A DNA stretch of 64,000 nucleotides from positions 1 through 64,000 of the forward strand of contig MU839228.1 of the NCBI GenBank assembly GCA_030685235.1, given 5' to 3'. Source of the stretch: Copromyces sp. CBS 386.78. Lineage: Eukaryota; Ascomycota; Sordariomycetes; Sordariales; Sordariaceae. This document shows, in pieces, positions 23,443-35,418 of this stretch (position 1 is the first letter of the stretch; each line of letters begins with the position of its first letter). The position numbers and the translations under genes were made by a program. The notes under the pieces were generated by a model. The model had not been told where the DNA came from. It ran no database searches and saw only the letters and a list, made by a program, of their open reading frames with translations.

Positions 23443-26300
23443 ATAATAATAGTCTTATTCCCTATGCTACTTATCTATAGCGCCTTATTGGCATAGGGTA
23501 CTTCTCCTAGTTCTCTAGAGGAAACCGTGCGGCGATAAACGCCGTCGGATGAAAACCGCCAACTCCTTTCGGTTGCGAATAAATTGTATTTACTCTATTT
23601 TAATTCTATTTATAGCGGTATTTACCTACCGCCTTAGTAAATAAACTACTTCCCTTCTACCGCCTTCGATCCAATATTAGAATAATCGAAATATTGTTCT
23701 TATACGCCGCTCCTTCTTCTTAAACCGCCTATAGTAATCGTCCCTTCCCTATCGTTTACTCTTATTCCCGCTTTATTATTATCCCCCAAACTCCTATAAT
23801 TCTATTAAAGTTTATATAAATATAAAAGCCCTTTTTTTCCCTCTATATAAAAACTCCTCCCCGCCGCTATCTTTCGAATTTCTTTTTCTTCCTTATTTAA
23901 TTAATTTTTAAAATAGCGTCCTCTTCTATTAGCCGTATTCCCGACTACCTTCCCGGCTATATATTTAATTTTTTAAACTTTATAATTTATATTAATTATA
24001 ATATTATTAAATATAATATTAACTTCGTGCGTATAATAAACTCCCCGTCCCTTAAATTCCCTTATTCTCCTATACCCCCTTCTTCTTTAGTGCCCGAATT
24101 CTAAGCCTTTATTTAAATATTAATTTTTAACCCCGCTTTTAACCTTCTTCCTAATTAATAAATCCTCCTTATTTTTATATTTACCTCCCTTCCTCCCTAT
24201 TAATTATATTAATTAACGCTGTCCGTTATATTCCCTACCTCTATTATAACTTAAGATTTACTAATTATATTTATAATACCCCGTCCTTTAATATAGTTAT
24301 ATTCCGTATACTCCTTATAAAATATATTTACTATATTAATATTAAAAATAAATTTCCTTTTATAATCTTCTTTTCGTTTTCTTTTCTAATATTCTTCAAA
24401 ACGCCGGTAAGTAAAATACTATTTATCCTATTACTAATATAAAATATATATTAAATACTCTGTTAAATTATTATAATAAATATAACGTTATTTAAATTAT
24501 AATTATTATTTTATCCTACTCCTAAAATAATTTTAATCCCTTAATTCGTAATTTTTATAATATTTATATCGACTTCTTTAAAGACGTATATAAACGCCTA
24601 ACTATAAATAATCTCTTATATAACCCTAATATCCTTCTTTACTACCGGAATATAAAAGTCGAAAATTATTAGTATAAAAGATATTGTAAAATATTTTTAG
24701 CTAATCGTCCCTCTATTCCCGTTTTCGGCTCTAATAAAAAAAATATTAATATTAATTCCCTAATAGTAATTAATAGCCCTATCGGCCCCCCCCCCGGCTA
24801 ACGAAAATTAAATTTAATATTATTATAAAATTATTAAGAATTAAAAATTAATATTTAATATATTTTATAAATTCTTCGTCCGCGAAGAATATTAATTAAT
24901 TATTTTAATACTACCTTCGTAATTAAATAATTATTATAATTAATATAATTTAATTCCTCCTCTTCCTATTTCTCCTATACTCTCTTATTCTAATATTAAA
25001 ATTAAATATACTTATAAATATTATACAAATTTATTATATTATTCTCCCTCTAATTTAATTATTAAATAATATTTATTTAACCTATTAAACTATAATACTT
25101 ATAAAAGGATTCTTTTAGCTCGGGTTCCGTCGTCTAAATAAATTTAGAACTCTTCTTTTATTTATAGTTAATCGATCGCTATTATTTAATAATCGGCTAT
25201 TTATAAATAATTTAGGACGATATATATAAAAATTTCTTTATTTATTCCGTAAGAATAAATTAATATTATAATATCCGGGACCTTCCTCCGGAAGAAGAAA
25301 GATTAGAAGCTTGTAACTTCTATCCTTAAATAAAAAGGGAATTCTTCGTTTTAAATAATAAGTATTCTTTATCGTCGTCTTCCGATTATTAAACTTTCTT
25401 CTTTTTTCGTTTCGTACTAATTATATACCGTTTTATAATATTATTACTAAACCTCGGGTTAAAATCGGCGATAGTAAATTCGTACCGTCGGTTTAATTTA
25501 ATTACTACTATTATTAATTAATAATTATAGTATAATACTTATTCTTTTATCGTTATTTCTTCTAATTACCCCTTATAATCCGTAGTAATTAATTTTAATA
25601 TTTATAATAGAAGCGGTAGCACTCCCGTTACTAGGGGTAAATTTATTATAATTGTTAAAAATTCCTCTGTCGGTACCTATTCCTTAGCCTACTTAATTTT
25701 AATAATATTATTTTCTAATTTATTAGTAAGTAGCCGACTTTTTACTCTCTTTACCTAAATATAATTAATTATTTAAATTATAATCCCTCGGACGAACCTT
25801 ATTTAATTTATACGGGTAAACCTTTTTTCGAAGGTTCTAACCTATTTATTAAAATAGAGGTCGAATAATAAATAAAAGGTTTCCGTTTTTAAATTCTTTA
25901 CCGGCGTAGTTTTATACGCTTCGGTAATAATTTTCAAATATTTAATTTAATATTTAATTAATTTAATCGCTATCCTTCGTAATTTGCTATAAATTTCGGT
26001 CGGTTAATAAAAAGCTGATATTCTATATACGATTATACTTTAAATATATTTAATATAAATTTCCTTCGTTCGCGCAAAAAATTTTTTTGGAATTTTCACC
26101 GCTAATTATATTAATATATTTATTTATATAATTATCTTCTTTTTTACTACCTTTATATATATTCGGTAATTCAATTTCCAATTTAATTAAACCCTAAAGA
26201 ATTTCATCGACTCTATTAATTTAAATACAATTCCTTTAATTTAGAGAATTTCTATTTTTAATTCCCTCGTTTATATAAAATATACAAATTCCATTTTATT
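23443..26300 (-). other. 3' part of LINE D (after RT), no domain resolved
   Basis: This should hold the C-terminus of ORF2 (Tad1 elements often carry RNase H here) and the 3' UTR. I could not place RNase H motifs with confidence. The terminal ~250 bases, including AACCGCCAACTCC-type sequence, recur at 30500-30746 (inverted) and 35603-35850. Confidence 0.5.
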
Positions 26301-26379
26301 TACTTCGAATTCTATCCCTCTCTTAATTATTTAATTTAAATAGATATCCTATACTATTTAAAATGTCCGATAATCTTTT

Positions 26380-27400
26380 TATAATTTTAATTACTGTAAT
26401 AATATTAAAATCGTTAGCGAAGCCGACGGTAATTATATTTTAAATAGTAATCAATTTATAATATAATAAAATAATAAAAAGAATAAAAAGGCTTAAGAAG
26501 AAGGGGGAATTTTATAATACGTTTACTATAATATTATAAGCTTAAAAAGTTTCGTTATTAAAGAAAAAAGAACTTTTTCTTCTAGTAATAAAGCTATTAA
26601 CCTATTAGAGAATCTATTTCGGGAATTGTATTTCTTATAGCGTATATAAGAGTTACCTATAATTAATTCTATTAAATACGTCCTTTAAATCGAAGAATAT
26701 AAAAAATATTACGGCTTCAAGTTTTTATATTATATAAACTATATTGGTAATTATTCGAATAGCGAACTTAGTTAAACGGTTTACCCGGTTATTTATTTAG
26801 CCCTCCGGAAAGAGATTATACTCTTCTACTACTTATATTAACCTCTTTACTATAAAGACTTCGAAAATCTTTCTTACATTACTTAAAAGCGATATAAACT
26901 ATTATACTCCGGCTAATTTTTACTATTCGGCGCTTTTTCCAAATTTTTTAAAAATAATTACTTTTATATTTTTAAACCGTTAAAGGAAATATCCGAACCG
27001 GAAGTTCGCTATAGCGAAAACCGCTATCGCCTACTTAAATAATTCCTTATATATTTTTAAAAACTTATTTAAAAACTAATTAATACCTAGTACCTTATTA
27101 GGCGCTATTTTCGAAAAAACTTCCCGAATATCCTCTTTAATAATTAAATTATTAATAAGTACCGGGGTATTACTATTTAATAATTAAATTTAATTTAGTA
27201 AATAGCCCGTTAAAATTTCTATTTTTAAGAAAAAACGGTCGGTAAAGATATTTACTTTACTATTATAATCTTCGACTTCGTTCGCCCATTCGTTTTATTT
27301 AAAGGGTAATAATTTTAGCGGATTTATTAAATAATAATTTTATATTTTAATTTACTTCTCTAATAATTAAAGTTTATTCGGGTCTTTTAATATATTTATA
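26380..27400 (-). pseudogene. LINE D reverse transcriptase domain
   Basis: The minus strand around 26850-26400 reads LEAVIFFIFFDLKDVFNRI (family: DLKGAFDRV), then NSPFFLSLFILFI (family: PQGSPLSPxLF), then VGFANDFNIIT (family: GFADD). The second catalytic Asp is Asn. Stops fall at Gln or Trp positions. It belongs to ORF2, downstream of the endonuclease. Confidence 0.82.
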
Positions 27401-27949
27401 ATATAATTACGCTACTTCGCTTTCTAAATTTTCGTAATAAATTTCTTCTTTTTTATCGCCGCTTCTATAAATTCTTTCTAATTTAAAGGCGTCTAATTCC
27501 TAAATTAAGCCTATTATTTCTATTATACCTCCTTTATTACTATTTTATATTTTAAATTCTACTAATCTACTTATCTTTTCTAATCTTTCTTTTAATATAG
27601 GAGGAATTTTTCTATAATATTAATAAATTCGCCATCGAATTTATTAAATTTTAATTCGAATTCTACTATTATTTTAATCCCTTTTAAAATTAATATTCGT
27701 TTTTCCGCTACTTCTTATACCTTTTTTATATTTATTAAATTCTAACTAAATCCTTCTTCTATTTCCACTTTCCTATTTCTTTTTCCTATTTAAATTCAAA
27801 CTTCCTAAAGGTAATAGTCCGAATTTATTTGGCCGTACCGTTATATTCCTTAATATTCGGCCTTAATACCCTATAAAATTTATATATAGTCAATTATTCC
27901 GTCTTTCTCCCTTCTAATCATATTTTTAAATTTCGTTAATTCCCTACGG

Positions 27950-28300
27950 AGGGTAATAAAATTGAATTTTTATCGCTATACTTATATAAATAATTTTATA
28001 ACGCCCGGGCTAATTTTATTTTTTAAGTCCTAATTAGGGTAATAAAAATTATAATCCCCTATAATTATATATTAACCAATTAAAGGTTTTTCTTTAAAAG
28101 TTCGAAAAGGGGAAACTTTTATTAGTATTCTAACGTACCTTAAAAAAAAATAAGGGAATAAATAGAGTAAATAATTATTAATTTTTATAAATTCTTTAAT
28201 ATCGCCGCAGCCTAATCCTTTTTAACCTAAAAATCTAAAACCTTCAAATTCTACCTTTTATTTATATAAATTACTACTCTACCCTTCTCTAAATAATCGA
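27950..28300 (-). pseudogene. LINE D endonuclease (APE-type) domain
   Basis: The minus strand near 28060-28000 reads YIIIGDYNFYYPN*DLKNK. This fits the GDFNxHHPxW block of the exonuclease-endonuclease-phosphatase fold used by LINEs to nick the target. Both His are Tyr. The domain lies upstream of RT, as expected for ORF2. Confidence 0.72.
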
Positions 28301-28799
28301 TACTATAATATTTACCGCCCTTCGGTTAATAAATATCCTTATTTAAATTCTTACCCGGCTTTTAAATCGCTATAATATTATAAGTCTCTTCCTATTCAAA
28401 TAGCGTTTTCCTTTTTTCGTATAATTTCCTTATATTTTACTAGAATATTTTTAATTAAATTATTGATTACTTTATAAAAAATTTCCTTTTAATTTAATAG
28501 TAGGTTAGGGGGGTATTATTTTTTTAAAAATAATAATAATAATTAAAAATATAATAAAAATAGAGTTAATACGAATATAGTTACTTATATTCTAGAAATA
28601 GGTATAAACATTTATCGGGCCTATATTTATAGATTTCGGCCGAAAATTACTTCTAATTTTCTTAAGGCGGCCTTTTTTTCCTCCTTCTATAAATAATCTT
28701 TCTAAAATCATAATTAAACGGGAATTAAAAAGGGCGTTGGGGATTATAATATCCTCTTCCATTTCTATTATTAATTCTAATACTAATTTAACCGGTCTT

Positions 28800-30185
28800 T
28801 TATAAATAGTAAAGCTATAAAGCCTTTCGGTATAATTAATTAATATTTTTATATAGGCCGCTTTTATAAATAGGTATTTCTTTTTATTAAAGGCGAAATA
28901 CCCCGACTTCCTATATAGTTTATATAAAATTAAAGAATTATTTTTATTCGAAGGGCAATTCTCTTCTCTTATACACGGCCCTTTATATTTAATTTTATTA
29001 TAATAATTATAAATATCCTTTTAACGATAGAATTTCGACGTATATTTAAAATATTAATATTTAAAATACTATTAAGCGGAAATTATAATTTAAAATAATT
29101 CGTATATATATACGCCGTTATCTTAAAAGAAAAAATTCTTTTAGAAGAAGATTATAACCTTCGTAGTCGCAATTTCTATGAAAAATATTATTCTCTCCTC
29201 CCCTTCGCGTCTTTTTTAAAATTTAGTCTAAATAATTTCCGCTTCCTTATTCTTCTCCTTTATTTCCTATATAATTAATTCGGGTTATTTTACGTCGATA
29301 CCAACCTATAGAACTCCCTTAATTAAAACGGCTATAATATTTAAGGATATAATAGCTTCTTTTTTAAAAACTTTCTTAGCCTAAATTTAATACTTTTAAT
29401 ATTAATTTCTAATTAATTTATTAAAAATAATTACGTAATTTCCGTTCGTTATTATTTTAATAATTATATAGACTACTTTATATAGGCTCTCCTTTAGAAT
29501 ACTTTCGATAATTTATTTCATATTATTATTCGAACGCGTAATAAATTCGGCGGTAATTTAAACCCCCTTAATAATAAATTAGCGTTTATAATTAGAAAGG
29601 ATAAATTTCTTAGTAATAACGGTAAATAAATAAATAAAAATAGTATTAACCCTATTTAATAATTTCCGGATAATATTAACCTATTTTTTCGGCGCTTTTT
29701 AAACGTCCTTCTTTATTTCCTTCGAAATAAATTTTTTTAAATTATTAATATCCTTCCTAATAATAAATTAGGTTTCGGCGGCTTTATTTACCCTAGGTAT
29801 TTTAAACTTACTTTTTTTTATAAAAATTTTCGCGAATTTAAAAAGGAATTTTCGAACTTAATAACGGTCGTTAACCGTTATAGTAATATAGTCCGTAATT
29901 TTATTCGCTATAATAATAAATCTCTTTATAATTTTATCGTTTTCTTCTATCTTTTCCGAAATTTTTATAATAAGTACGGCGTCGGGGTCGTTATATTTTA
30001 AAATACTTCCGAAGGGGTTGTAAATGCTATTTTCGAGCCTATTCGCACCTCCGTCAATTATTATCGGTAACGACGGCTCAATACTATCGCTACGGTCGTT
30101 GTAGGATATCGCGGAGGGGGTAAATAACCCTCCTAAGTCGATTGCCGTTATCGATTTTCGTTTTAGAGCACTTCCTGACCAGAAA
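28800..30185 (-). pseudogene. LINE D ORF1, gag-like with zinc knuckles
   Basis: A frame starting near 30176 runs about 100 codons with no stop (FTPSAISYNDRSDSIEPSLP, then DGGANRLENSIYNPFGS) before the first Gln-to-stop change (near 29870). The same frame continues as a charged protein. Around 29080-28900 it holds YFKYQYFKYTSKFYR and later NYYNKIK. These are CxxC...HxxxxC zinc knuckles with Cys turned to Tyr. ORF1 proteins of this type bind LINE RNA. No ATG is left at the apparent start. Confidence 0.75.
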
Positions 30186-30454
30186 TCGGCGTTTCCGGTT
30201 TCGGCGTCGTTTTTTTTATCGTCTATATAGGGTATAGTGAGATATATATTATTATATAAAGAGAAAGGAGGAGAGAAGGAAGTGTGCGCGGAGGTGTGGC
30301 TATATAGGCGAGAGCCCTATAGACTAGACCGTGCGCGGGTACGTAAGGCTGTACGTAACGATAATATGTACGTGGCCAGAGCTTTGGGCTCTGGTCGGCA
30401 CAGCACATGTGCAGTCAGTGCAGCACAGCACGTCACAGGTCTAACCCTGTGATA

Positions 30455-30746
30455 GGCGGGTTAGGAAGAAAGAATAATATATAAGAGTAATATTTCTATT
30501 ATTTTAATATTAGATTAAATATAATAAATAGGAAGTAGTTTATTTATTAAAGTAATAAGTAAATACTGCTATAAATAAAATCGAAATAGAGTAGGCGCGA
30601 TTTATTTGCGACCGAAAGGAGCTGGCGGTTTTTATCCGACGGCGCTTATTGCCGTACAATTTTTCCTCTAGAGAACTAGGAGAAGTACCCTATACCAATA
30701 AGGCGCTATAAATAAGTAGTATAGTGAATAAGACTATTATTATTAT
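30455..30746 (+). mobile_element. LINE S, right part with 3' end
   Basis: This continues 262-748 after the insertion of A. It matches the reverse complement of D's 3' end (about 23730-23443), including GACGGCGCTTATTGCCGTAC and the terminal (ATT)n tail at 30733-30746. Confidence 0.8.
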
Positions 30747-30857
30747 AGGAATTAGAGTTTCCGCCGCTTTTAAAAGTACTTATTATTATTATTCGAACAA
30801 TTAGTGCCCAAAATATAAATATTTATTTTATAGCGATAGTCAGTATCCTTAAAATTA
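30747..30857. other. Unassigned 111 bp between LINE S and K''
   Basis: AT-rich sequence with a TTATTATTATT run. No element match was seen within the window. Confidence 0.5.
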
Positions 30858-31582
30858 GAGAGTCCCTCGGCGGTCAGTGCCACTTTCCTATACGGGCAGT
30901 GCCTAATAGCCCGTATAAAAAAACTAGGGTAAAGATCCTTATACGGGCAGTGCTATACTAAACCCTAACCCTATTAAACCCCTTGCATTCAGCGGCTATA
31001 ATATCTAACTTAGCGATTTACAACTATTATAAAAGCTGATATGAGGGTTAGGGTTAGGGTTAGGGTTGGTTTTTAAAATATCAGAAAGAGAAAATTTCAA
31101 AATTTAAATAATTATCTTATAAAGTAATAAAATACCTAGGTACTAGCTATAATAATATAAACCTAAATTAGGCTTTCTAATAATACTCTTATTCTTTTAA
31201 GCTATAATATATAGTTTACTTGTAAGAAGCGTACTATAGTATATACGTTAATCCTTATAATTATAAATAAAATCAGGAAGATTATTAGACTATTAAAAAG
31301 TATATTAAAAGAGTAATATAAAATTATGATAAATAGATAAAATAGTATTAATTTGTAATATAAGCTTTACTTAATAATAATAATAGCAACGGCGACCTTA
31401 TTTTAATACTACTTAATTATTACAAAATAATTACCTCTACTTATTATACTACAGTATTAAATTTAATAGGGTTAGGGTTTAGTATAGCACTGCCCGTATA
31501 GGGATCTCTACCCTAATTTCCCTATATGGGCTGTTAGGCACTTCCCGTATAGGAAAGTGGCACTGCCCGCCGAGGGATTCTC
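30858..31582. mobile_element. K'' : 725 bp deletion derivative of MULE K, flanks do not match
   Basis: The ends match K and K' (GAGAGTCCCTCGGCGG...CCGAGGGATTCTC). The interior keeps a part corresponding to K 60590-60760 but lacks the ~0.5 kb module. It holds four TTAGGG-type units (31044-31067). The flanking octamers TAAAATTA and TAATATAA differ, unlike in K and K'. Confidence 0.85.
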
Positions 31583-32340
31583 TAATATAAATAAGGTAAT
31601 TGAATTTAGTTAAATTTATAGTTTTGAAGTAGAAGGTTATAGGGTGTTAATTTTAGTCTTCCTCTTAGAACTAATTTATTATTCTAGTGCAAATTCTATC
31701 GCTAGCGTTTGTTTCGAAGCGAATCTCTTCATCGTAATCGAAGTAAGCTAATACTAAGGTACTTAAAAGGCTCTCCTTTAAAGTATTAAAAGCTTTTTGG
31801 TAATAGTTATTCTATTTCAACGCTAAATCCTTCTTCGTAAGATTGGTGAATAATTTTACCTTACGGCTAAAATTATAGATAAATTTACAATCGAAATTGT
31901 AGAACCCGATGAAAGCCTATATACTCTTTATAATAGTAGGGGTTTTCTAATCTTTAATAGTAGTTACCTTTTCTAAATCTATAGAAATACTATTACCGTT
32001 AATAATAAAACCTTAAAACTTAGTTTTTATAACGCCGAATTTATATTTTTTAATATCGGCTTATAATCCCGTATTTTTAAACCTCTATAATACTAATTTA
32101 ACGTATTCGGTGTAATCATTCTAATTATTAAAATAGATTAAAATATCGTCGATATAAGTACTGCAAAAGTTGTTTAAATATCCTATAAAGACTTCGTTAA
32201 TAAACTATTAAAATAACGAAGGTCCCCTAATTAATCTGAATAGTAATACTTTATATTTATAAGTGTTATACCGAATTAGGAAAATTGTAAAGTTTTCGGA
32301 ATCAAGGTATATTCTATATAAGTTCCGTGTTACTTGCTTT
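31583..32340 (-). pseudogene. Gypsy fragment Q: RT to RNase H
   Basis: The minus strand reads YIDDILIYFNN (32160-32125), then GFIINGNSISIDLEKVTTIKD, then FIGFYNFDCKFIYNFS, LFTNLTKKDLALK and FNTLKESLLS. It ends with FETNASDRICT. This is the end of RT and the start of RNase H of a Ty3/gypsy element different from A, B and M. It keeps both catalytic Asp in the RT block and has fewer stops than its neighbours. It lacks LTRs. K'' bounds it on the left and LINE F on the right. Confidence 0.8.
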
Positions 32341-33175
32341 AAATTCTATTTTTCTTTTAATTGCCTAACTTAAACAGATGTCCTATATTATTTAAAGCGT
32401 TTAAGAATTTTCTTTAGTAGTTTTTACTATTGCAATAATATAAATATTATTAGCGAAGCTAGCGGTAATTATATTTTGAATAGTAATTAATTTACAGTAT
32501 AATAGGGTAATAAAAAGAATAAAAAGGATTAGTAAGAGGGGGGAATTTTATAGTATAAGAAATTTCGTTATTGAAGAAAAGCGAATGTTTTCTCCCGGTA
32601 ACGAAATTATTAACTTATTGGAGGATTTATTTTGGGAATTGTATTTCCTATAGCGTGTATAAGAGTTATTTTAATTAATTCCATTAAATACGCCCTTTAA
32701 ATTAAAGAGTATAAAAAATATTATAACCTTAAATTTTTATATTATATAAATTATATTAATAATTATTTAGATAGTAAATTCGGTTAAATAGTTTGCCTAG
32801 TCATTTATTTAGCCTTTTGGGAGGAGATTATATTTTTCTACTATTTATATTAATCTTTTTACTACGAAGGCTTTAAGGATTTTTTTAACGTCATTTAGAA
32901 GCGATATAGGCCTTTATACCCTAGCTAATTTTTGCTATTTAATATTTTTTTTAGGTTTTTTAAGAATAATTATTTTTGCGTTCTTAAATTGTTAGGGGAA
33001 ATATTTAAAGCGGAGGTTCGTTGCGGCGAAAGCCGTTATCGCTTATTTAAATAGTTCTTTATAAATTTTTAGAAATTTATTTAAAAATTAGTCGATATTT
33101 AGTATTTTATTTAGCATTATTTTTTAAAAAAACTTTCTAGATATCCTCTTCGGTAATTAAGTTATTAATAGGTAT

Positions 33176-33394
33176 TGTCATGGGGCTAGCGCCCTGGGGT
33201 TGTAACCTGGTTGATACTAGGTCATTACCTGCGAGCGCTCTAGTTCGGATGCCCCGGCCTTGGCGCTACGGTACATAAAACCCTTTTCCAGACTACGCCT
33301 TCTATATAATCTTCTCTCTTACTCTCTTTATCAAATATAATATTTCAACCTTATATGACTACTCGCTATACTTTACACTTACAAACCCGTTACA
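33176..33394 (+). repeat. 5' LTR of G
   Basis: It is 219 bp with canonical TG...CA ends. A TATA-like run and CT-rich tract (33285-33345) near the right end could mark promoter and transcription start. This is inferred only from position. Confidence 0.9.
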
Positions 33395-33749
33395 TTATAT
33401 TTAACCCTCTTTTCAACACCTCCATTACCCTTCGTTCGCCGGCACGCATAAAAAGTCTCTCCCTTTCTTTCGTTACCTTCGTTCCCTACAACGAAAATCC
33501 CTCATCTACATTCGATTTCCACTCTTTTCGACCAATACCGCTTCCCATCTCTCGCTACCCGGACCTCCGTCCCTCTCGATAATAACACCAACGACGATCC
33601 CTTAGTCCCAAGACCCCTAAGAACGCTTTAATCAATTTAATACTACATTTACAAACGTATTAAACGAAATTGCCGCCTTTAAAACTTCGTTTGCCCCAGC
33701 CGTTACTTATACTCCTAAACCGGTACTCCCCCACCTTAAAAAATCTTTT

Positions 33750-34200
33750 AGGGAGAAAATAAATTTCGAAATTTAGGTTTTAAACGTATAAACTAAATTC
33801 TACATAGATAGCTTCGCTATGAGCGATATAGAAGTACAATTCTACTATTTATTCGCCTACTTATTACCCACCGTTAAAAAGCCGTTAATCGCCTTTATTA
33901 ATATTAGAAATCGTACGCCCGAAAAATTTATCGAAAAGTTCAAACTTACGTACAGCAATCCTAATATTATTAAAAAAATTAATTAAAAATTCTACTACCT
34001 TCATTAAAAGGGTAATAAACTTATAACAATATTTCTTACTCACTTTAAAAAAGTATTTTATTATACTTATATAAATACTTGGCCAAATTCTACTAAAAGT
34101 TAATTAATTTACTACCGCCCTTAATAACAATTAAAAGTACCGCTTCAGCGACCGTACCAATATACTAGAATAATACCTAAAATTATTTACCTATATACGC
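33750..34200 (+). pseudogene. G gag-like frame
   Basis: The plus strand reads MSDIEVQFYYLFAYLLPTV (33809 on), then FIEKFKLTYSNPNIIKKIN. Next comes Y*H*KG-type sequence and then FLTHFKKVFYY with NTWPNS. The spacing of W/F...L...F and Q/KG...Y...F resembles the retrotransposon gag (capsid) domain. Stops fall at likely Gln positions. I could not identify a zinc knuckle downstream. It probably forms the particle shell of G or its helper. Confidence 0.55.
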
Positions 34201-35199
34201 CAACTTAACAGCAATTCTTTTTTAGCCTCCTCCGCCTCTTTATTAAAGTAAGCCCCAGTTAATAACATTAGTAATCCTATAAATACCTCTATTAATACTT
34301 CAACGGCATCGGCTAAAATTACCACCCTATGGCCGTCGTAGAAATAAAAAAATAAGTAAAAGAAGGAGGGTAAGTGCACTAATTATAGGAGTAGCTCCCA
34401 CTAATTTAAATAGTATAAAAAAACGTAGTTAAATAACGTTTAATTTACCCCGGTTAGGGGTTTAAATAATTACAATACTAATAACTAAAAAGAGGAAGAA
34501 TACTTAAATTAAACACTACCTTAGTAAGGGCTACCTTAATAAAACTACGGTAGAAGGAATATTAATTAAGGTTTAGAAGGAAGAATATTTAGGAATTAGT
34601 TTAAGCGAATTCAATTAATTTAAAATAGTAAATCCTTATAACCGTTACTCCTTTACGCGTACTTTTAGTAGAAGAAGATTTACTATAAAACGCAACTATA
34701 GGAAGGTAATAAATATTATATTTCGTAAATATTACAATTATTAAGCTTATCCTTAGCGAGGGATATATGCGATAGCATAATTACAGTAGTAATACGGGCT
34801 CTTATTAGTAAGGGAAATAGAACGATACGAAATATTAGGTAATAGCCGTAATTTTAACCGTCTTCGGTATTAATTACTAATATACTACGGCGGTTAGGCC
34901 TTAAATAGGTATAGTCTAAAAATATCCCTTAATTTAATTTTAGTACTTTTGTAATAAGTACAACTTTATATAGGTATAAAATAGATACCAACCTAGGTAA
35001 AGAGTAAATAATTATATAGCGTTTATTTAGGGGCTTAAATAGAAGGATCTTACCTTTTCTTTAGTATTATATTTTTTTTCCCCGTTAAATAAGCGTTAAA
35101 TTAGGTATAGTTATGCTAGACTTTCGTTCTTCGTATAATTTTAACTACTTTTCAAATTGTACGCAGGGCTACACTCCCTAAGGGGGAGTAGGGGGGTAA

Positions 35200-35418
35200 T
35201 ATTATAGGGCTAGCGCCCTAGGGTTGTAATTTGGTTGATACTAGGTTATAACTTGCGAGGGCTCTAGTTCGGATGCCCCGGCCTTGGCGCTACAGTATAT
35301 AAAACCCTTTTCTAGACTGCGCCTTCTGCGTAATCTTCTCTCTTGCTCTCTTTATCAAATATAGCATTTCAACCTTACACAACTGCTCGCTGTGCCTTAC
35401 TCTTGCAGACCCGTTACA
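35200..35418 (+). repeat. 3' LTR of G
   Basis: It is 219 bp. It starts TATTATAGGGC where the 5' LTR has TGTCATGGGGC, so three of the first seven bases are G-to-A or C-to-T changed. It is followed by TSD GGTAT and then LINE F. Confidence 0.9.

Larger units (their letters stand above)
23443..30222 (-). mobile_element. LINE D, full length (~6.8 kb), 14 bp TSD
   Basis: The flanks repeat CTATATAGGGTATA (23429-23442 and 30223-30236), a long TSD typical of target-primed insertion. The minus-strand 5' end is at 30222 and the 3' end at 23443 with an (ATT)n tail. The order is ORF1 (gag-like), endonuclease, RT, then a long 3' part. The layout fits a Tad1-type fungal LINE. E is a second full-length copy, and F and S are partial ones. 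It is more diverged from S's 3' part than pure RIP would give. Confidence 0.9.
23411..30454 (-). mobile_element. 5' LTR of gypsy A, split by LINE D
   Basis: The LTR pieces are 23411-23442 and 30237-30454, with LINE D between them. The right piece keeps long GC-rich stretches almost unmutated (30380-30450). It ends CTGTGATA and is followed by GGCGG (30455-30459), the partner of AGCGG at 744-748. This fixes A's outer limits. Confidence 0.85.
33176..35418 (+). mobile_element. G: short gag-only LTR retrotransposon (2.24 kb), TSD GGTAT
   Basis: The two LTRs are 219 bp each (33176-33394, 35200-35418), TGTCATGGGG...CCCGTTACA, with TSD GGTAT at 33171-33175 and 35419-35423. A purine tract (about 35179-35199, AGGGGGAGTAGGGGGG) precedes the 3' LTR and fixes the plus orientation. 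The 1.8 kb interior has a gag-like frame but no room for pol, so G would depend on another element. The 5' LTR is almost free of RIP changes, while the 3' LTR has several. Confidence 0.92.

Noticed and set aside
30223..30452. Opposed 61- and 71-codon frames
   Set aside because: Both lie in the right piece of the LTR of gypsy A. They are chance frames in GC-rich LTR sequence.
33355..33582. 75-codon plus-strand frame in G
   Set aside because: It starts inside the 5' LTR and runs into the untranslated leader. It has no domain and probably stays open only because this region is little RIP-mutated.
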